Shown piece by piece: positions 35,970 through 45,096 of a stretch of DNA of 64,000 bases. Below the pieces are notes generated by a model that was not told the origin of the DNA, did not search any database, and saw nothing but the letters and a program-made list of their open reading frames with translations. Numbering within the stretch: the first letter of the stretch is position 1; every line of letters starts with the position of its first letter. The stretch covers positions 159,258 through 223,257 of the forward strand of contig UCKU01000006.1 in assembly GCA_900473185.1 (NCBI GenBank), written 5' to 3'. This DNA is from Hyphomicrobiales bacterium. GTDB lineage: Bacteria > Pseudomonadota > Alphaproteobacteria > Rhizobiales > Rhizobiaceae. The translations under genes and the position numbers were made by a program.

Positions 35970-37028
35970 TCAGGCGACGGCGCGCGTCAGCGACACGACA
36001 TTGTCGGTCCCTACTTCGCTGACACGCGGAACGCGCCCTTCGACCGGATGGCTTGGATCGTTGAAGCCCGGCGTCGACGGATGACCGGCCGTCACCAGCC
36101 TATCGACCAGGGCCTCGTCCTCGGCATCGAGCTTGACGTCGAGCGCGCGGATATAGCTATCCCAATGCTCTTCGGTGCGCGGACCGGTGATGGCGGCCGA
36201 GATCAGCTTGTTGTTCAGCACCCAGGCGAGCGCAAACTCGGTCGGCGCAATGCCCTTGCGGTTGGCATGGGCTGCGATCTCCTTGGCGATCGCAATCGAT
36301 TCCGGACGCCATTCGGTTTCGAGGATGCGCTTGTCGCCACGACCCGCACGCGTATCGGCACCCGGCTCCTTGCCCGGCTCATACTTGCCGGTCAGCACGC
36401 CGCGGGCGAGCGGCGAATAGGAGACAACGCCGAGGCCGTAATAGTGGGCGGCCGGCAGCTGTTCGGCTTCAGCCGTGCGGTTGACGATGTTGTAGAGTGG
36501 CTGGCTTGCCACCGGCCGATCGATGCCGAGCTGATCGGCAAGATGAGCGATCTCGGCGATGCGCCAGCCGCGGAAGTTCGAGACCCCGAAGTAACGAAGC
36601 TTGCCCGCGCGGATGAGGTCGGCAATGGCGCGCACCGGCTCTTCGAGCGGCGCGTCGAAGACCGCGCGGTGGAAATAGAGGATGTCGATATAGTCGGTGT
36701 TCAGGCGGCGCAGCGAATTCTCCACCGTCTCGATCACCCATTTGCGCGAGTGGCCGCCGAGATTCGGACCCTTGGTGTGCGAATTGACGAATTTCGTCGC
36801 CAGCACCCAGTGATCGCGGCTTGACTTGATGCCGCGGCCGACGACCTCCTCCGACTTGCCGTCATGATAGACATCGGCCGTGTCGATGAAGTTGATCCCC
36901 TGCTCGCGGGCCTTGTCGATGATGCGGAAGGCGACCTCATCGGGCGTCGGCCCGCCGAACATCATGGTTCCAAGGCTGAGTGGTGACACTTTGAGCGCGC
37001 TGCGCCCGAGGTAGCGATAATCGACCAT
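35970..37028 (-). CDS. Aldo/keto reductase
   Basis: NAD(P)H-dependent oxidoreductase of 352 residues with the TIM-barrel AKR pattern: the catalytic Asp in NFIDTADVYHDGKSEE, a Lys near LATKFVN, the His in DILYFHRA, and the C-terminal cofactor segment ITGPRTEEHWDSYI. It resembles YajO/YghZ-like reductases. ATG at 37028 is chosen because GGAG lies six bases upstream; the earlier ATG at 37040 has no ribosome site. It lies only 12 bases after the DppF-type gene, so it belongs to the transporter operon. It may reduce an aldehyde released when a C-S bond is oxidatively cleaved, since such cleavage yields aldehydes from alkyl substrates. Confidence 0.9.
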   Translation of the reverse strand: MVDYRYLGRSALKVSPLSLGTMMFGGPTPDEVAFRIIDKAREQGINFIDTADVYHDGKSEEVVGRGIKSSRDHWVLATKFVNSHTKGPNLGGHSRKWVIETVENSLRRLNTDYIDILYFHRAVFDAPLEEPVRAIADLIRAGKLRYFGVSNFRGWRIAEIAHLADQLGIDRPVASQPLYNIVNRTAEAEQLPAAHYYGLGVVSYSPLARGVLTGKYEPGKEPGADTRAGRGDKRILETEWRPESIAIAKEIAAHANRKGIAPTEFALAWVLNNKLISAAITGPRTEEHWDSYIRALDVKLDAEDEALVDRLVTAGHPSTPGFNDPSHPVEGRVPRVSEVGTDNVVSLTRAVA

Positions 37029-37040
37029 TTCATTCTCCAT

Positions 37041-37976
37041 TCATTGAGCGTGGTGACAGGCGACGGCATGGCCGGCGCCGAACTGGCGGAAGGCCGGATC
37101 CTCGGCCCGGCAGATGTCAGTGGCAAGCGGACAGCGCGTGTTGAAGCGACACCCGGAAGGTGGATTGTGCGGGCTTGGCAGGTCGCCGGTGATCGGGGCG
37201 GCCTGCTTGCGGCGCGACGGGTCGGGCACGGCGGCAAGCAGGGCCTGCGTATAGGGATGTCTGGCACCGCTCCAGAGGTCGGCAGTCGAGGCGCTTTCAA
37301 CGATGCGCCCGAGATACATGACGAGCACCCGGTCGGCGAAATAACGAACGACGGACAGATCGTGCGAGATGAAAAGATAGGAAAGCGACAGCTCCGTCTT
37401 CATCTCGACCAGCAGGTTGAGGATCTGGGCCTGGATCGAAAGGTCGAGTGCCGAGACCGGTTCATCACAGATGACGAGCTCGGGCTGCAGGATCAGCGCC
37501 CGGGCGATCCCGATACGCTGGCGCTGGCCGCCGGAAAATTCGTGCGGATAGCGCTCGAGAGAATCGCGCGGCAGGCCGACATGCTCGACCATTGCCGCGG
37601 CGATCGCATCGCGTTTCCTGCGATCGCCAATGCCATGCACGGCAAGCGGCGCCGTCAATATCGTGCGGATGGTCTGGCGCGGATTGAGCGAGGCGAAGGG
37701 GTCCTGGAAGATCATCTGGATGCTGCGGCGGATCGACTGCAGCTCTCTGTTCGACATGGTCGTAACGTCGCGGCCGCGAAAGCGGACCTGCCCGGAAGAC
37801 GGCGTGACGAGACGCGTCAGCGACTTGCCGAGCGTCGACTTGCCACAGCCGGATTCGCCGACGAGCGCAACCGTCTCACCCTCACCGATTTCCAGTGACA
37901 CGCCGTCGACGGCGCGTACCGTGCCGGCGCTGCCTGGATAGTGAGTGGAGAGCCTATCGACCGACAGGAGCGGCAT
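37041..37976 (-). CDS. Dipeptide/oligopeptide-type ABC transporter ATPase (DppF/OppF type)
   Basis: A 311-residue ATPase, one of the two that energise the Dpp-type importer. Walker A GESGCGKST is near residue 43, the signature FSGGQRQR and Walker B ELVICDEP follow, and the C-terminal oligopeptide-transporter domain holds cysteines (GCRFNTRCPLATDIC), often an iron-sulfur-like or zinc motif in this family. ATG at 37976 follows GGAGG by six bases and overlaps the DppD-type gene by 23 bases. No binding protein is encoded within this operon; one diverges at 41220. Confidence 0.93.
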   Translation of the reverse strand: MPLLSVDRLSTHYPGSAGTVRAVDGVSLEIGEGETVALVGESGCGKSTLGKSLTRLVTPSSGQVRFRGRDVTTMSNRELQSIRRSIQMIFQDPFASLNPRQTIRTILTAPLAVHGIGDRRKRDAIAAAMVEHVGLPRDSLERYPHEFSGGQRQRIGIARALILQPELVICDEPVSALDLSIQAQILNLLVEMKTELSLSYLFISHDLSVVRYFADRVLVMYLGRIVESASTADLWSGARHPYTQALLAAVPDPSRRKQAAPITGDLPSPHNPPSGCRFNTRCPLATDICRAEDPAFRQFGAGHAVACHHAQ

Positions 37977-38949
37977 GAGCAACCTCCGCATGGACTGAAA
38001 CATAGGGGCAGGCGACTTCGCGGCCAACCGAGATGGAAAACAGCGCCGGCACCGCCTGGGCGCAGGCTGGACGGGCGACGGGGCAGCGCGGACGGAAGGA
38101 ACAGCCCTTCTCGCCAGCAGCCGATACGATGGAGCCCGGAATTTCCGAGAGAGGCCCATCGCGATAGTGATAATCTGCCGTCAGGCGTGGCGAGGCGGAC
38201 AGCAGGCCGCGTGTATAGGGATGATAGGGTGTGTCGAAGACCGGCCCGGGAAGTCCCTCCTCGATCTTGCGACCGGCATACATGACGACCACGCGATCGG
38301 CCCATTGCGCGACGATGCCGAGATCGTGGGTGATGAGAATGACCGCCATATTCAGCTTGGCGCGCAGATTGTCGAGAAGCTGCAGGACCTGCGCCTGGAT
38401 CGTCACGTCGAGCGCGGTCGTCGCTTCGTCGGCAATCAGGAGTTTCGGATTGCAGGCGACCGCGATGGCGATCATCACACGCTGGCGCATGCCGCCCGAC
38501 AGCTGATGCGGATAGTCGTCGATGCGTCGCGCCGGCTCCGGAATGCTGACGAGGTCCAGAAGCTCAATCGCCCGGGCGCGCGCCTGCCGGCGACTGAGAT
38601 CCTCATGGATACGCAGCACCTCGATGATCTGGTCGCCGATCGAAAGCACTGGATTGAGCGAGGTCATCGGCTCCTGGAAGATCATCGCGATGTCGCGCCC
38701 GCGAATCCGGCGCAGCTGCCGTTCCGACAGCGTCAGCAGGTCATGGCCGTCAAACAGGATCTCGCCACCCGGCCGCGCCTGTCGCGGCAGAAGCCCCATC
38801 AGGCCAAGCGCCGTCAGCGATTTTCCCGAGCCGGATTCGCCGACGATCGCCACCATCTCTCCGGGATTGGCGTTGAAGCTGACGCCCTTAACCGGTTCGG
38901 CAGTCGGAAAGCGGACGGAAAGATTGCGGACTTCGAGAAGATGGCTCAT
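37954..38949 (-). CDS. Dipeptide/oligopeptide-type ABC transporter ATPase (DppD/OppD type)
   Basis: A 331-residue ATPase with Walker A GESGSGKS near residue 37, signature LSGGMRQRV, Walker B KLLIADEP and the family C-terminal segment [15 protein letters not shown]. Its ATG overlaps the stop codon of the DppC-type permease. It forms, with the DppF-type protein, a heterodimeric motor for the two permeases encoded upstream. Substrate identity depends on the binding proteins, of which four intact ones are encoded within 12 kb. Confidence 0.93.
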   Translation of the reverse strand: MSHLLEVRNLSVRFPTAEPVKGVSFNANPGEMVAIVGESGSGKSLTALGLMGLLPRQARPGGEILFDGHDLLTLSERQLRRIRGRDIAMIFQEPMTSLNPVLSIGDQIIEVLRIHEDLSRRQARARAIELLDLVSIPEPARRIDDYPHQLSGGMRQRVMIAIAVACNPKLLIADEATTALDVTIQAQVLQLLDNLRAKLNMAVILITHDLGIVAQWADRVVVMYAGRKIEEGLPGPVFDTPYHPYTRGLLSASPRLTADYHYRDGPLSEIPGSIVSAAGEKGCSFRPRCPVARPACAQAVPALFSISVGREVACPYVSVHAEVAHAAPVGR

Positions 38950-39953
38950 CAGCGTTCCTCCGAAAAGCGCGGATTGAGCGCATCGTTGAGACCGTCGCCC
39001 AAAAGATTGAGTGCCAGTACAGTAAAGACGATCGCGAGGCCCGGCAGCGCCGTCAGGTACCAGGCTGTGCGGATCACGTCGCGACCGGCACCGATCATCG
39101 ATCCCCAGGAGACACGATTGGGATCGCCGAGCCCCATGAAGGACAGCGCCGACTCCATCAGGATGGCACTTGCGACCATCACCGAGGAGGTGACGATCAG
39201 CGGCGGCAGGGCGTTCGGCAGAATTTCGCGGAAGATGATGCGTGCATGGCCGAAGCCGAGGCTTCGCGCCGCAAGCACATAGTCCTTCTCGCGGATGGAG
39301 CGGAACTCGGCCCGTGTCAGGCGCGCCACCGTCGGCCAGCTGACGATGGCGATCGCGATTGTGACGGTCGAGGTTGTGGGCTGGGCGATGGCGACCAGCA
39401 CGACGAGCAGCACGAAGCTCGGGATCGTCTGGAAGATCTCGATGACTTTCACCAGGATATCGTCGACGATCCCGCCGAAATATCCCGCCATCGCGCCGAT
39501 CGTGATGCCGGCAGAAAGCCCGAGGGCGGTCGCCGCGATTCCGACCGTAAGCGAAATGCGCGCGCCGTGCAGGATGCCTGCGAGCACATCGCGCCCCATC
39601 GAATCCGTACCGAGCGGATAAGACGGATTTTGACCCGGCCAGAGGAACGGTCGCGCCACCATCTCCATCGGATCGCCTGGATAAAAGACGGGGGCAAGAA
39701 GGGCTGCGAGGGCCGCGGCGATCAGGAACAGGACGCCGAACAATGCGGTGGGATTGGACAGAAAGACCTTGAGTTCACGCCGCAGACCACGCCAGGCAAT
39801 ACCAGGTACAGCGGCGGCGCGCACGTCGGGTGCATGGATATGTGTCCAGCGCGGCTCGGCTGGTTTCTCGGGTGCCGGGCGTGACGCGTCACTATCGCGC
39901 TCCGCTAAATCAATTGCCTCGCCGGCATAGGTATGAAGCTTCTGGCTGGTCAT
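38949..39953 (-). CDS. Dipeptide/oligopeptide-type ABC transporter permease (DppC type)
   Basis: A 334-residue inner-membrane permease. It has the N-terminal cytoplasmic tail, the first helix near residues 67-90, the periplasmic MGRDVLAGILHGARISL segment and the inner-loop EAA motif in EKDYVLAARSLGFGHARIIFREILPN (partly quoted). It pairs with the DppB-type permease, whose stop codon its ATG overlaps. Its tail of about 55 residues before the first helix is longer than usual. The gene is in the middle of a seven-gene leftward operon. Confidence 0.92.
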   Translation of the reverse strand: MTSQKLHTYAGEAIDLAERDSDASRPAPEKPAEPRWTHIHAPDVRAAAVPGIAWRGLRRELKVFLSNPTALFGVLFLIAAALAALLAPVFYPGDPMEMVARPFLWPGQNPSYPLGTDSMGRDVLAGILHGARISLTVGIAATALGLSAGITIGAMAGYFGGIVDDILVKVIEIFQTIPSFVLLVVLVAIAQPTTSTVTIAIAIVSWPTVARLTRAEFRSIREKDYVLAARSLGFGHARIIFREILPNALPPLIVTSSVMVASAILMESALSFMGLGDPNRVSWGSMIGAGRDVIRTAWYLTALPGLAIVFTVLALNLLGDGLNDALNPRFSEER

Positions 39954-40939
39954 CGGCTGGCTCCGATTCTGGGATCAATCCATGCCTGCAGCAGATCGAC
40001 GGCCGCGTTGGCGACGATGACCAGGAAGGAGGACAAGAGCAGGATGCCGAGCAGCACGGAGAAATCGCGTGCCATCACGGCTTCGAAGGCAAGCCGGCCG
40101 AGTCCTGGCCAGCTGTAGACGGTCTCGACCACCACTGCTCCGCCGAGCATGCCCCCGAAATGCATGCCGGCCATTGTCGTGATTGGGATCAGGGCGTTGC
40201 GCAGCACGTGACGCGTGGTCAGGAAGAAGGGCGACACACCCTTGGCGCGGGCGGTGCGGACAAAATCCTGGGATTTTACCTCCAGCATGGCCGCGCGGGT
40301 CAGGCGCGCGTAGATCGCCAGATAGAAGAGAGAAAGCGAGGTTGCGGGCAGCACCATATAGCGGATGCGGTCGAGAAGCGCCGGCAGCCCCGTGAGCCGC
40401 GATCCGATCGTGCTATCGCCGCCGCTCGGCAGCCAGCCGAGCTTGACGGAAAAGAACAGGATCAGCATCAGGCCGATCCAGAAGCCGGGGATGGAATAAA
40501 ACAGAAGCGAAACGACCGAGATCACGCGGTCGGTGATCCTTCCGGAGAAGGTTGCCATCAACGCGCCGAGCAGCAGACCGACGGCAATGGCGATCAACAG
40601 CGCCGCGAGCATCAGGGTCAGCGTTCCCGGCAGTCGCTGGCCGATCAGATCGGCGACCGGCATGCCATAGCGTGGCGAAAAGCCCAAGCTGAAATGCGCC
40701 AGATTATCCAGGTAGTTGACGAGCTGGACGAGCAGAGGATTGTCGAGCCCGAAGCGCTGGCGCAAGGCCGCCATCGTCTCCTCGGTGGCCGAACCGGATT
40801 CCGCCGCCATGACGTCGGCTGCGTCGCCCGGCGCGAGCTTTAACAGGAAGAAGCTCAATATGACGATGCCAAGCATCGTCGGCACGGCCTGGATGACGGT
40901 CTTTCTGATCGTGCGGGCGACCCGCCTTAGTGTCGACAT
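39950..40939 (-). CDS. Dipeptide/oligopeptide-type ABC transporter permease (DppB type)
   Basis: A 329-residue inner-membrane permease and first gene of the leftward operon 33103-40939. The first helix (VPTMLGIVILSFFLL) and the following LAPGD are the DppB hallmark. The EAA-type loop is in SQDFVRTARAKGVSPFF, and YSWPGLGRLAFEAV is near the C-terminus. ATG at 40939 follows GAGGTGG; the 57 additional upstream residues of the open frame are not homologous and lie in the promoter region. The operon order is permease, permease, ATPase, ATPase, aldo/keto reductase, DszC-like enzyme and FAD protein. Confidence 0.92.
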   Translation of the reverse strand: MSTLRRVARTIRKTVIQAVPTMLGIVILSFFLLKLAPGDAADVMAAESGSATEETMAALRQRFGLDNPLLVQLVNYLDNLAHFSLGFSPRYGMPVADLIGQRLPGTLTLMLAALLIAIAVGLLLGALMATFSGRITDRVISVVSLLFYSIPGFWIGLMLILFFSVKLGWLPSGGDSTIGSRLTGLPALLDRIRYMVLPATSLSLFYLAIYARLTRAAMLEVKSQDFVRTARAKGVSPFFLTTRHVLRNALIPITTMAGMHFGGMLGGAVVVETVYSWPGLGRLAFEAVMARDFSVLLGILLLSSFLVIVANAAVDLLQAWIDPRIGASR

Positions 40940-41219
40940 GGATTTCCACCTCACGCCGCCGGAAGAATTCATCGTGCTGCGTTGCGATAGTAGTTGACTA
41001 AATCGGTGGGTTTTGTCAAATCCATATTGGTAAATAATTCCAATCGCCCGGATTATATCGCCTACAGTTGGTATTATTTGCTCACATAATCGATTTTTAG
41101 CGTATTCCATACCACGCGATCGAAGGGCTTAGGTAAAAAACTCTACGGTGGCACCGAAGTATGGAAAGGCGAACCAGGTCGCCCGGCGACGGGCACTCGC
41201 GATCATTGAGGGATCAACC
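40940..41219. promoter_or_regulatory. Divergent promoter region of the Dpp-type operon, with ATTGG-N9-CCAAT
   Basis: This AT-rich 280-base region separates the DppB-type gene from a divergent binding-protein gene. It contains the inverted repeat ATTGG (41026-41030) and CCAAT (41040-41044), with nine bases between. The spacing is the same as in the TCTA-N9-TAGA sites but the arm sequence is different, and no exact TCTA-N9-TAGA copy is found here. The GAGGG ribosome site of the binding protein is at 41208-41212. Confidence 0.4.
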
Positions 41220-42824
41220 ATGCCAGCATTTCCTGCCCCGACACGCCGCAACTTCCTTCTGGCCTCCGTTGCGCTCACCGTGGCGTCAGCGGCCCGCCTC
41301 CCGGCCTTTGCTGCCCCAGTACGCGGCGGCACTGCCACGCTGCTGTTGTCGGCCGAGCCGCCTGTGTTGACGACGATTGCCAACACCGCCTTCAACTCCG
41401 TCTATGTGTCGCCGAAGGTCATCGAAGGCCTGCTAACCTATGATTTCGAGCTTAACCCGCAGCCGCTTCTGGCAAAGGAATGGTCGGTGAGCCCGGACGG
41501 GCTGACCTATACGTTCCGGTTGCGCGACGGCGTAAAATGGCATGACGGCAAAGCCTTCACGTCGGCCGACGTCGCCTTCTCGATCAAGACGCTCAAGGAG
41601 GTCCATCCGCGCGGTCGCAATACCTTCCTCAACCTCGTCGATGTCGAAACACCCGACCCGCTGACGGCGATCCTGAAGCTATCGAAGCCGGCGCCCTACC
41701 TCATCACCGCTCTTGCCTCCTCCGAGACGCCGATCGTTCCGCGCCATATCTATGAGGGAACGAAGGTCGCGGAAAATCCGGCCAACCTTGCGCCGATCGG
41801 CACCGGCCCCTTCAAGTTCAAGGAATGGGTTCGCGGCAGCCACCTTGTCTATGAGCGCAACCCCGACTACTGGGACCAGCCGCGTCCTTATCTCGACCAG
41901 CTCATCGTCCGCTTCATTCCCGATGCTGCGGCGCGCTCGATCGCGATCGAAACCGGAGAAATCGATCTTGCGCCCTCGACGCCCGTTCCCCTCAGCGACC
42001 TTGAACGTCTAAAGGAGGTCCCCGGCATCGCCTTCGAGCAGCGCGGTTATCAGTATGCAAACGGCGTCAGCCGCATCGAGTTCAACCTCGAACGTCCCTT
42101 CTTCAAGGACATCCGCGTCCGCCAGGCCTTCGCCCATGTGATCGACCGCAAGGTGATCCTCAATACCATCAACTACGGCTATGGTGCTGCCATTCCCGGC
42201 CCGATCAATCCCAATCTCGCCAAATGGTATGATGGCGATCTGAAGACCTATCCGATCGATCTTGCCGCTGCCGAAAAGCTGCTCGACGAGGCCGGTTATC
42301 CGCGTGGCAGCGACGGCGTGCGCATCCGCATCAATCTCGACTATGTGCCGAGCGGAGAAACCTATCCGCGCGGTTCGGAATATATCCGCCAGGCGCTCGC
42401 CAAGGTCGGCGTCGATGCGACCGTGCGCAGCCAGGACTTCGCCACCTATACCAAACGCATCTATACGGACCGCGATTTCGATTTCGCCTTCGAGGGCATG
42501 AGCAACCTCTTCGATCCGACCGTTGGCGTCCAGCGTCTCTACTGGAGCAAGAACTTCAAGCCGGGCGTGCCCTTTTCCAACGGCTCAGCTTACAGCAATC
42601 CCAAGGTCGATGCATTGTTGGAGGCCGCGGCCATCGAAGTCGATGCGAAAAAGCGCGTCGATCAATGGCGCGAGATCCAGCAGATCCTCGTCGAGGACCT
42701 GCCGGCGATCGACATCGCCAGCCAGCCGGAGCTGACCATCTACAACAAACGCATCACCGACCACACGGTCGGCGGCGAAGGCGTTTCGGGCAGTCTCGCC
42801 TATGCCTATGTGACGGCATCCTGA
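41220..42824 (+). CDS. ABC transporter substrate-binding protein, family 5 (Tat-type signal)
   Basis: A 534-residue periplasmic receptor with a twin-arginine leader (PTRRNFLLASVAL, cleavage after AFAA). The mature start is RGGTATLLLSAEPPVL, and the block WHDGKAFTSADVAFS and the late YWSKNFKPGVPFSNGSAYSNP are as in the other three copies. ATG at 41220 follows GAGGG. It is divergent from the Dpp-type permease operon and is the best-placed receptor for it. It heads a + strand operon continuing with an SfnG-like monooxygenase, a DszB-like desulfinase and an acyl-CoA-dehydrogenase-fold enzyme, linking transport directly to desulfurization. Confidence 0.92.
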   Translation: MPAFPAPTRRNFLLASVALTVASAARLPAFAAPVRGGTATLLLSAEPPVLTTIANTAFNSVYVSPKVIEGLLTYDFELNPQPLLAKEWSVSPDGLTYTFRLRDGVKWHDGKAFTSADVAFSIKTLKEVHPRGRNTFLNLVDVETPDPLTAILKLSKPAPYLITALASSETPIVPRHIYEGTKVAENPANLAPIGTGPFKFKEWVRGSHLVYERNPDYWDQPRPYLDQLIVRFIPDAAARSIAIETGEIDLAPSTPVPLSDLERLKEVPGIAFEQRGYQYANGVSRIEFNLERPFFKDIRVRQAFAHVIDRKVILNTINYGYGAAIPGPINPNLAKWYDGDLKTYPIDLAAAEKLLDEAGYPRGSDGVRIRINLDYVPSGETYPRGSEYIRQALAKVGVDATVRSQDFATYTKRIYTDRDFDFAFEGMSNLFDPTVGVQRLYWSKNFKPGVPFSNGSAYSNPKVDALLEAAAIEVDAKKRVDQWREIQQILVEDLPAIDIASQPELTIYNKRITDHTVGGEGVSGSLAYAYVTAS

Positions 42825-42855
42825 CAGGGCGGAAGAGAGAGACAGGTCAAATATC

Positions 42856-44034
42856 ATGTCCATTCAACATCCTCCAGGCTCGATCGTGGGCTTGCCGAAA
42901 TTCTCCGCCCCAACCGATTTTGCAGAAAGCCCCCTGTCGCAGGCTCTCCGGCAGCCGGTACTTCTCGGCCTCTTTCTGCCGATCCAGGCCGGTGGCTGGA
43001 CGCAATCGACGCTTGAACGCTCGACGGACTGGAGCTTCGATTACAACAAGGCGCTGACGCTGAAGGCCGAGGAACTCGGCTTCGATCTCGTTTTCGCCTT
43101 GTCGCAATGGCTGCCGAAAGGCGGCTATGGCGGCGTCTTCAACGGCCAGGCGCTCGACAGCTTCACAACGACGGCGGCACTTGCCGGCCTGACCAAGAAG
43201 ATCATACTGATCTCCACCATGCATGTTCTCTACGGGCCATGGCATCCGCTGCATCTCGCCAAATTCGGTGCGACGCTCGACCACATCACCGGCGGCCGCT
43301 GGGGCATCAATGTCGTCACCGGTCACCGTGCCGTCGAACATGAAATGTTCGGCTGGCCACGCATCGAGCATGACAGGCGCTATGAGCTGGCAGCCGAATT
43401 CCTCGAAGTCGTCCAGCGTCTTTGGAGCGATACCGAGAATTTCTCCTTCGAGGGCGAGAGCAGCTGGAAACTCGGTGGCGGCTTCGTGACGCCCAAGCCG
43501 AATTTCGGACGGCCGATCCTCGTCAACGCCACGGGATCGGATGCCGGCATTGCCTTTGCCGGCCGCTACTCGGATATCGTCTTCATCACTAGCCCGACGG
43601 GCGCCGATATCGACAGCGCGCTGCAATCGCTGCCGGCCCACACGAAAAGAGTGAAGGATGCGGCCAAGGATGTCGGACGCACGGTGCGCACCCTGCTCAA
43701 TCCGATGGTCATCTGCCGGCCGACCGAGAAGGAGGCCTGGGAACTCGCCGACCGGATCGTCGCCCATGCCGACCAGCGCTCGCCGCAGGGCTTTTCGTCC
43801 CTGAACTCGGATGCGCATGCCTGGAAAGGTCGCGATTCTCAGGATCCCTACCGCTTCGTCGGCGGCAATATCCGCGTCATCGGCTCTCCCGAAAGCGTGG
43901 TCGACCAGTTCCTGAAACTGAAAGCGGCCGGTATCGACGGTCTGCAGCTCAGCTTCTTCGATTTCCGTGATGAGCTCGAATTCTTCGGCACCGACGTGCT
44001 GCCGCTGATGAAGCAGGCCGGCCTGCGCCACTGA
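42856..44034 (+). CDS. SfnG/RutA-like FMNH2-dependent monooxygenase (LLM class)
   Basis: A 392-residue luciferase-fold monooxygenase of a branch different from the DszA-like ones. The N-terminal STDWSFDYNKALTLKAEELGFD resembles the equivalent block of dimethylsulfone monooxygenase SfnG and of RutA. GGRWGINVVTGH follows, and a C-terminal IDGLQLSFFDFRDELEFF closes the barrel. The reaction is probably oxidative C-S cleavage of a sulfone or sulfonate to a sulfinate, using FMNH2 from a separate reductase. It is immediately upstream of the DszB-like gene (11 bases), which would act on exactly such a sulfinate. An alternative is an alkanesulfonate monooxygenase like SsuD. Confidence 0.85.
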   Translation: MSIQHPPGSIVGLPKFSAPTDFAESPLSQALRQPVLLGLFLPIQAGGWTQSTLERSTDWSFDYNKALTLKAEELGFDLVFALSQWLPKGGYGGVFNGQALDSFTTTAALAGLTKKIILISTMHVLYGPWHPLHLAKFGATLDHITGGRWGINVVTGHRAVEHEMFGWPRIEHDRRYELAAEFLEVVQRLWSDTENFSFEGESSWKLGGGFVTPKPNFGRPILVNATGSDAGIAFAGRYSDIVFITSPTGADIDSALQSLPAHTKRVKDAAKDVGRTVRTLLNPMVICRPTEKEAWELADRIVAHADQRSPQGFSSLNSDAHAWKGRDSQDPYRFVGGNIRVIGSPESVVDQFLKLKAAGIDGLQLSFFDFRDELEFFGTDVLPLMKQAGLRH

Positions 44035-44045
44035 AAGGGACGATC

Positions 44046-45083
44046 ATGACGAGCAATGCCATTTCCGAAATCTGGTATACGCGCTGCCCGGTGCCGACCC
44101 CGGTCGGGCTTGCCGCCCAGCTCGGCTATCTCGAGGACGGCTTTCGCAAGGAAGGCGTGACGCTAAAGTCGATCATCGATTCGCCCGACCGCTCCATCCG
44201 CCAGAGCCATTTCAACCACACGCTCGACTGGTCCTTCCGACATGGCGGCAATGTGCCGCCGATCCGCGCCCGCTCGGAAGGCCGCAAGACCCGGCTCGTC
44301 GGCATCACCTGGACCGACGAGTTTCAGGCGATCATCACCCTGCCCCAGACCGGAATCAAACATACCAGGGACCTGAAGGGGCGTCGTTTTGGTATTGCCC
44401 GCCGGCCGGAAGGCATCGTCGACTTCATGCGCGCAACAGCGCTGAAAGGTCTGCTGTCGGCTCTGTCGCTGGAAGGCCTGGTACTCGACGATGTCGAGAT
44501 CGTCGACATCGCGCTTGCCGATTCCGTTCTCGCCACCCAGGAGGGACCATCGCTCTTCGGCCTCAAGCGTCGTCAGGCCTATGGCGAGGAGATAGCAGCC
44601 CTGCTCCGCGGTGAGGTGGACGCAATCTATGTGAAGGGAACAGCCGGCATCAGCGTTGCCAATCTGATCGGTGCCGTTCAGGTGGCGGAATTCGGTTTTT
44701 ACCCCGACCCGAAGATCCGCATCAATTCCGGTTCGCCGCGTGTCCTGACGGTCGACGAACTGCTGGCCGAGGAACGGCCCGATCTCGTCCACCGGCTTCT
44801 GGAAGCGATCTACAAGGCGGGCGACTGGGCGCAAGCCCATCCCGATGAGACGCGCCGCTTCGTCGCACGCGAGGCGGGTGCCACCGAGGAGCAGGTACTG
44901 GCGGCAAACGGGCCGGAGATCCACCGCCATCTCGGCCTCGGGCTGGAGCCCGAATTGGTCGAGGCCGTCGGCCACTATAAAGATTTCCTGCGGGACTTCG
45001 GATTCCTGGCCGCCGATTTCGATATCAACGATTGGGTCGACCGCCGTCACGTCGACGGCTTTCACACCCGCGCCGTCGCCTGA
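44046..45083 (+). CDS. DszB-like sulfinate desulfinase
   Basis: A 345-residue protein with a periplasmic-binding-protein-like fold but no signal peptide, so it is cytoplasmic. It aligns by eye with DszB, the 2'-hydroxybiphenyl-2-sulfinate desulfinase of the 4S pathway. The N-terminal TRCPVP places Cys14 where DszB has its nucleophile Cys27. SHFNHTLDWSFRHGGNVPP places His55, Arg65 and Gly68 with the same mutual spacing as DszB His60, Arg70 and Gly73. KTRLVGIT follows, as in DszB. It would hydrolyse a sulfinate to sulfite. It lies between an SfnG-like monooxygenase and an acyl-CoA-dehydrogenase-fold enzyme. A cytoplasmic or misannotated SsuA-like receptor is the alternative, made less likely by the missing signal and conserved catalytic residues. 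Confidence 0.8.
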   Translation: MTSNAISEIWYTRCPVPTPVGLAAQLGYLEDGFRKEGVTLKSIIDSPDRSIRQSHFNHTLDWSFRHGGNVPPIRARSEGRKTRLVGITWTDEFQAIITLPQTGIKHTRDLKGRRFGIARRPEGIVDFMRATALKGLLSALSLEGLVLDDVEIVDIALADSVLATQEGPSLFGLKRRQAYGEEIAALLRGEVDAIYVKGTAGISVANLIGAVQVAEFGFYPDPKIRINSGSPRVLTVDELLAEERPDLVHRLLEAIYKAGDWAQAHPDETRRFVAREAGATEEQVLAANGPEIHRHLGLGLEPELVEAVGHYKDFLRDFGFLAADFDINDWVDRRHVDGFHTRAVA

Positions 45084-45096
45084 CAGGAGAAGCACC

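Noticed and set aside
42847..44031. 394-residue - strand open frame over the SfnG-like gene
   Set aside because: A shadow frame without conserved features; the + strand frame fits the operon spacing.
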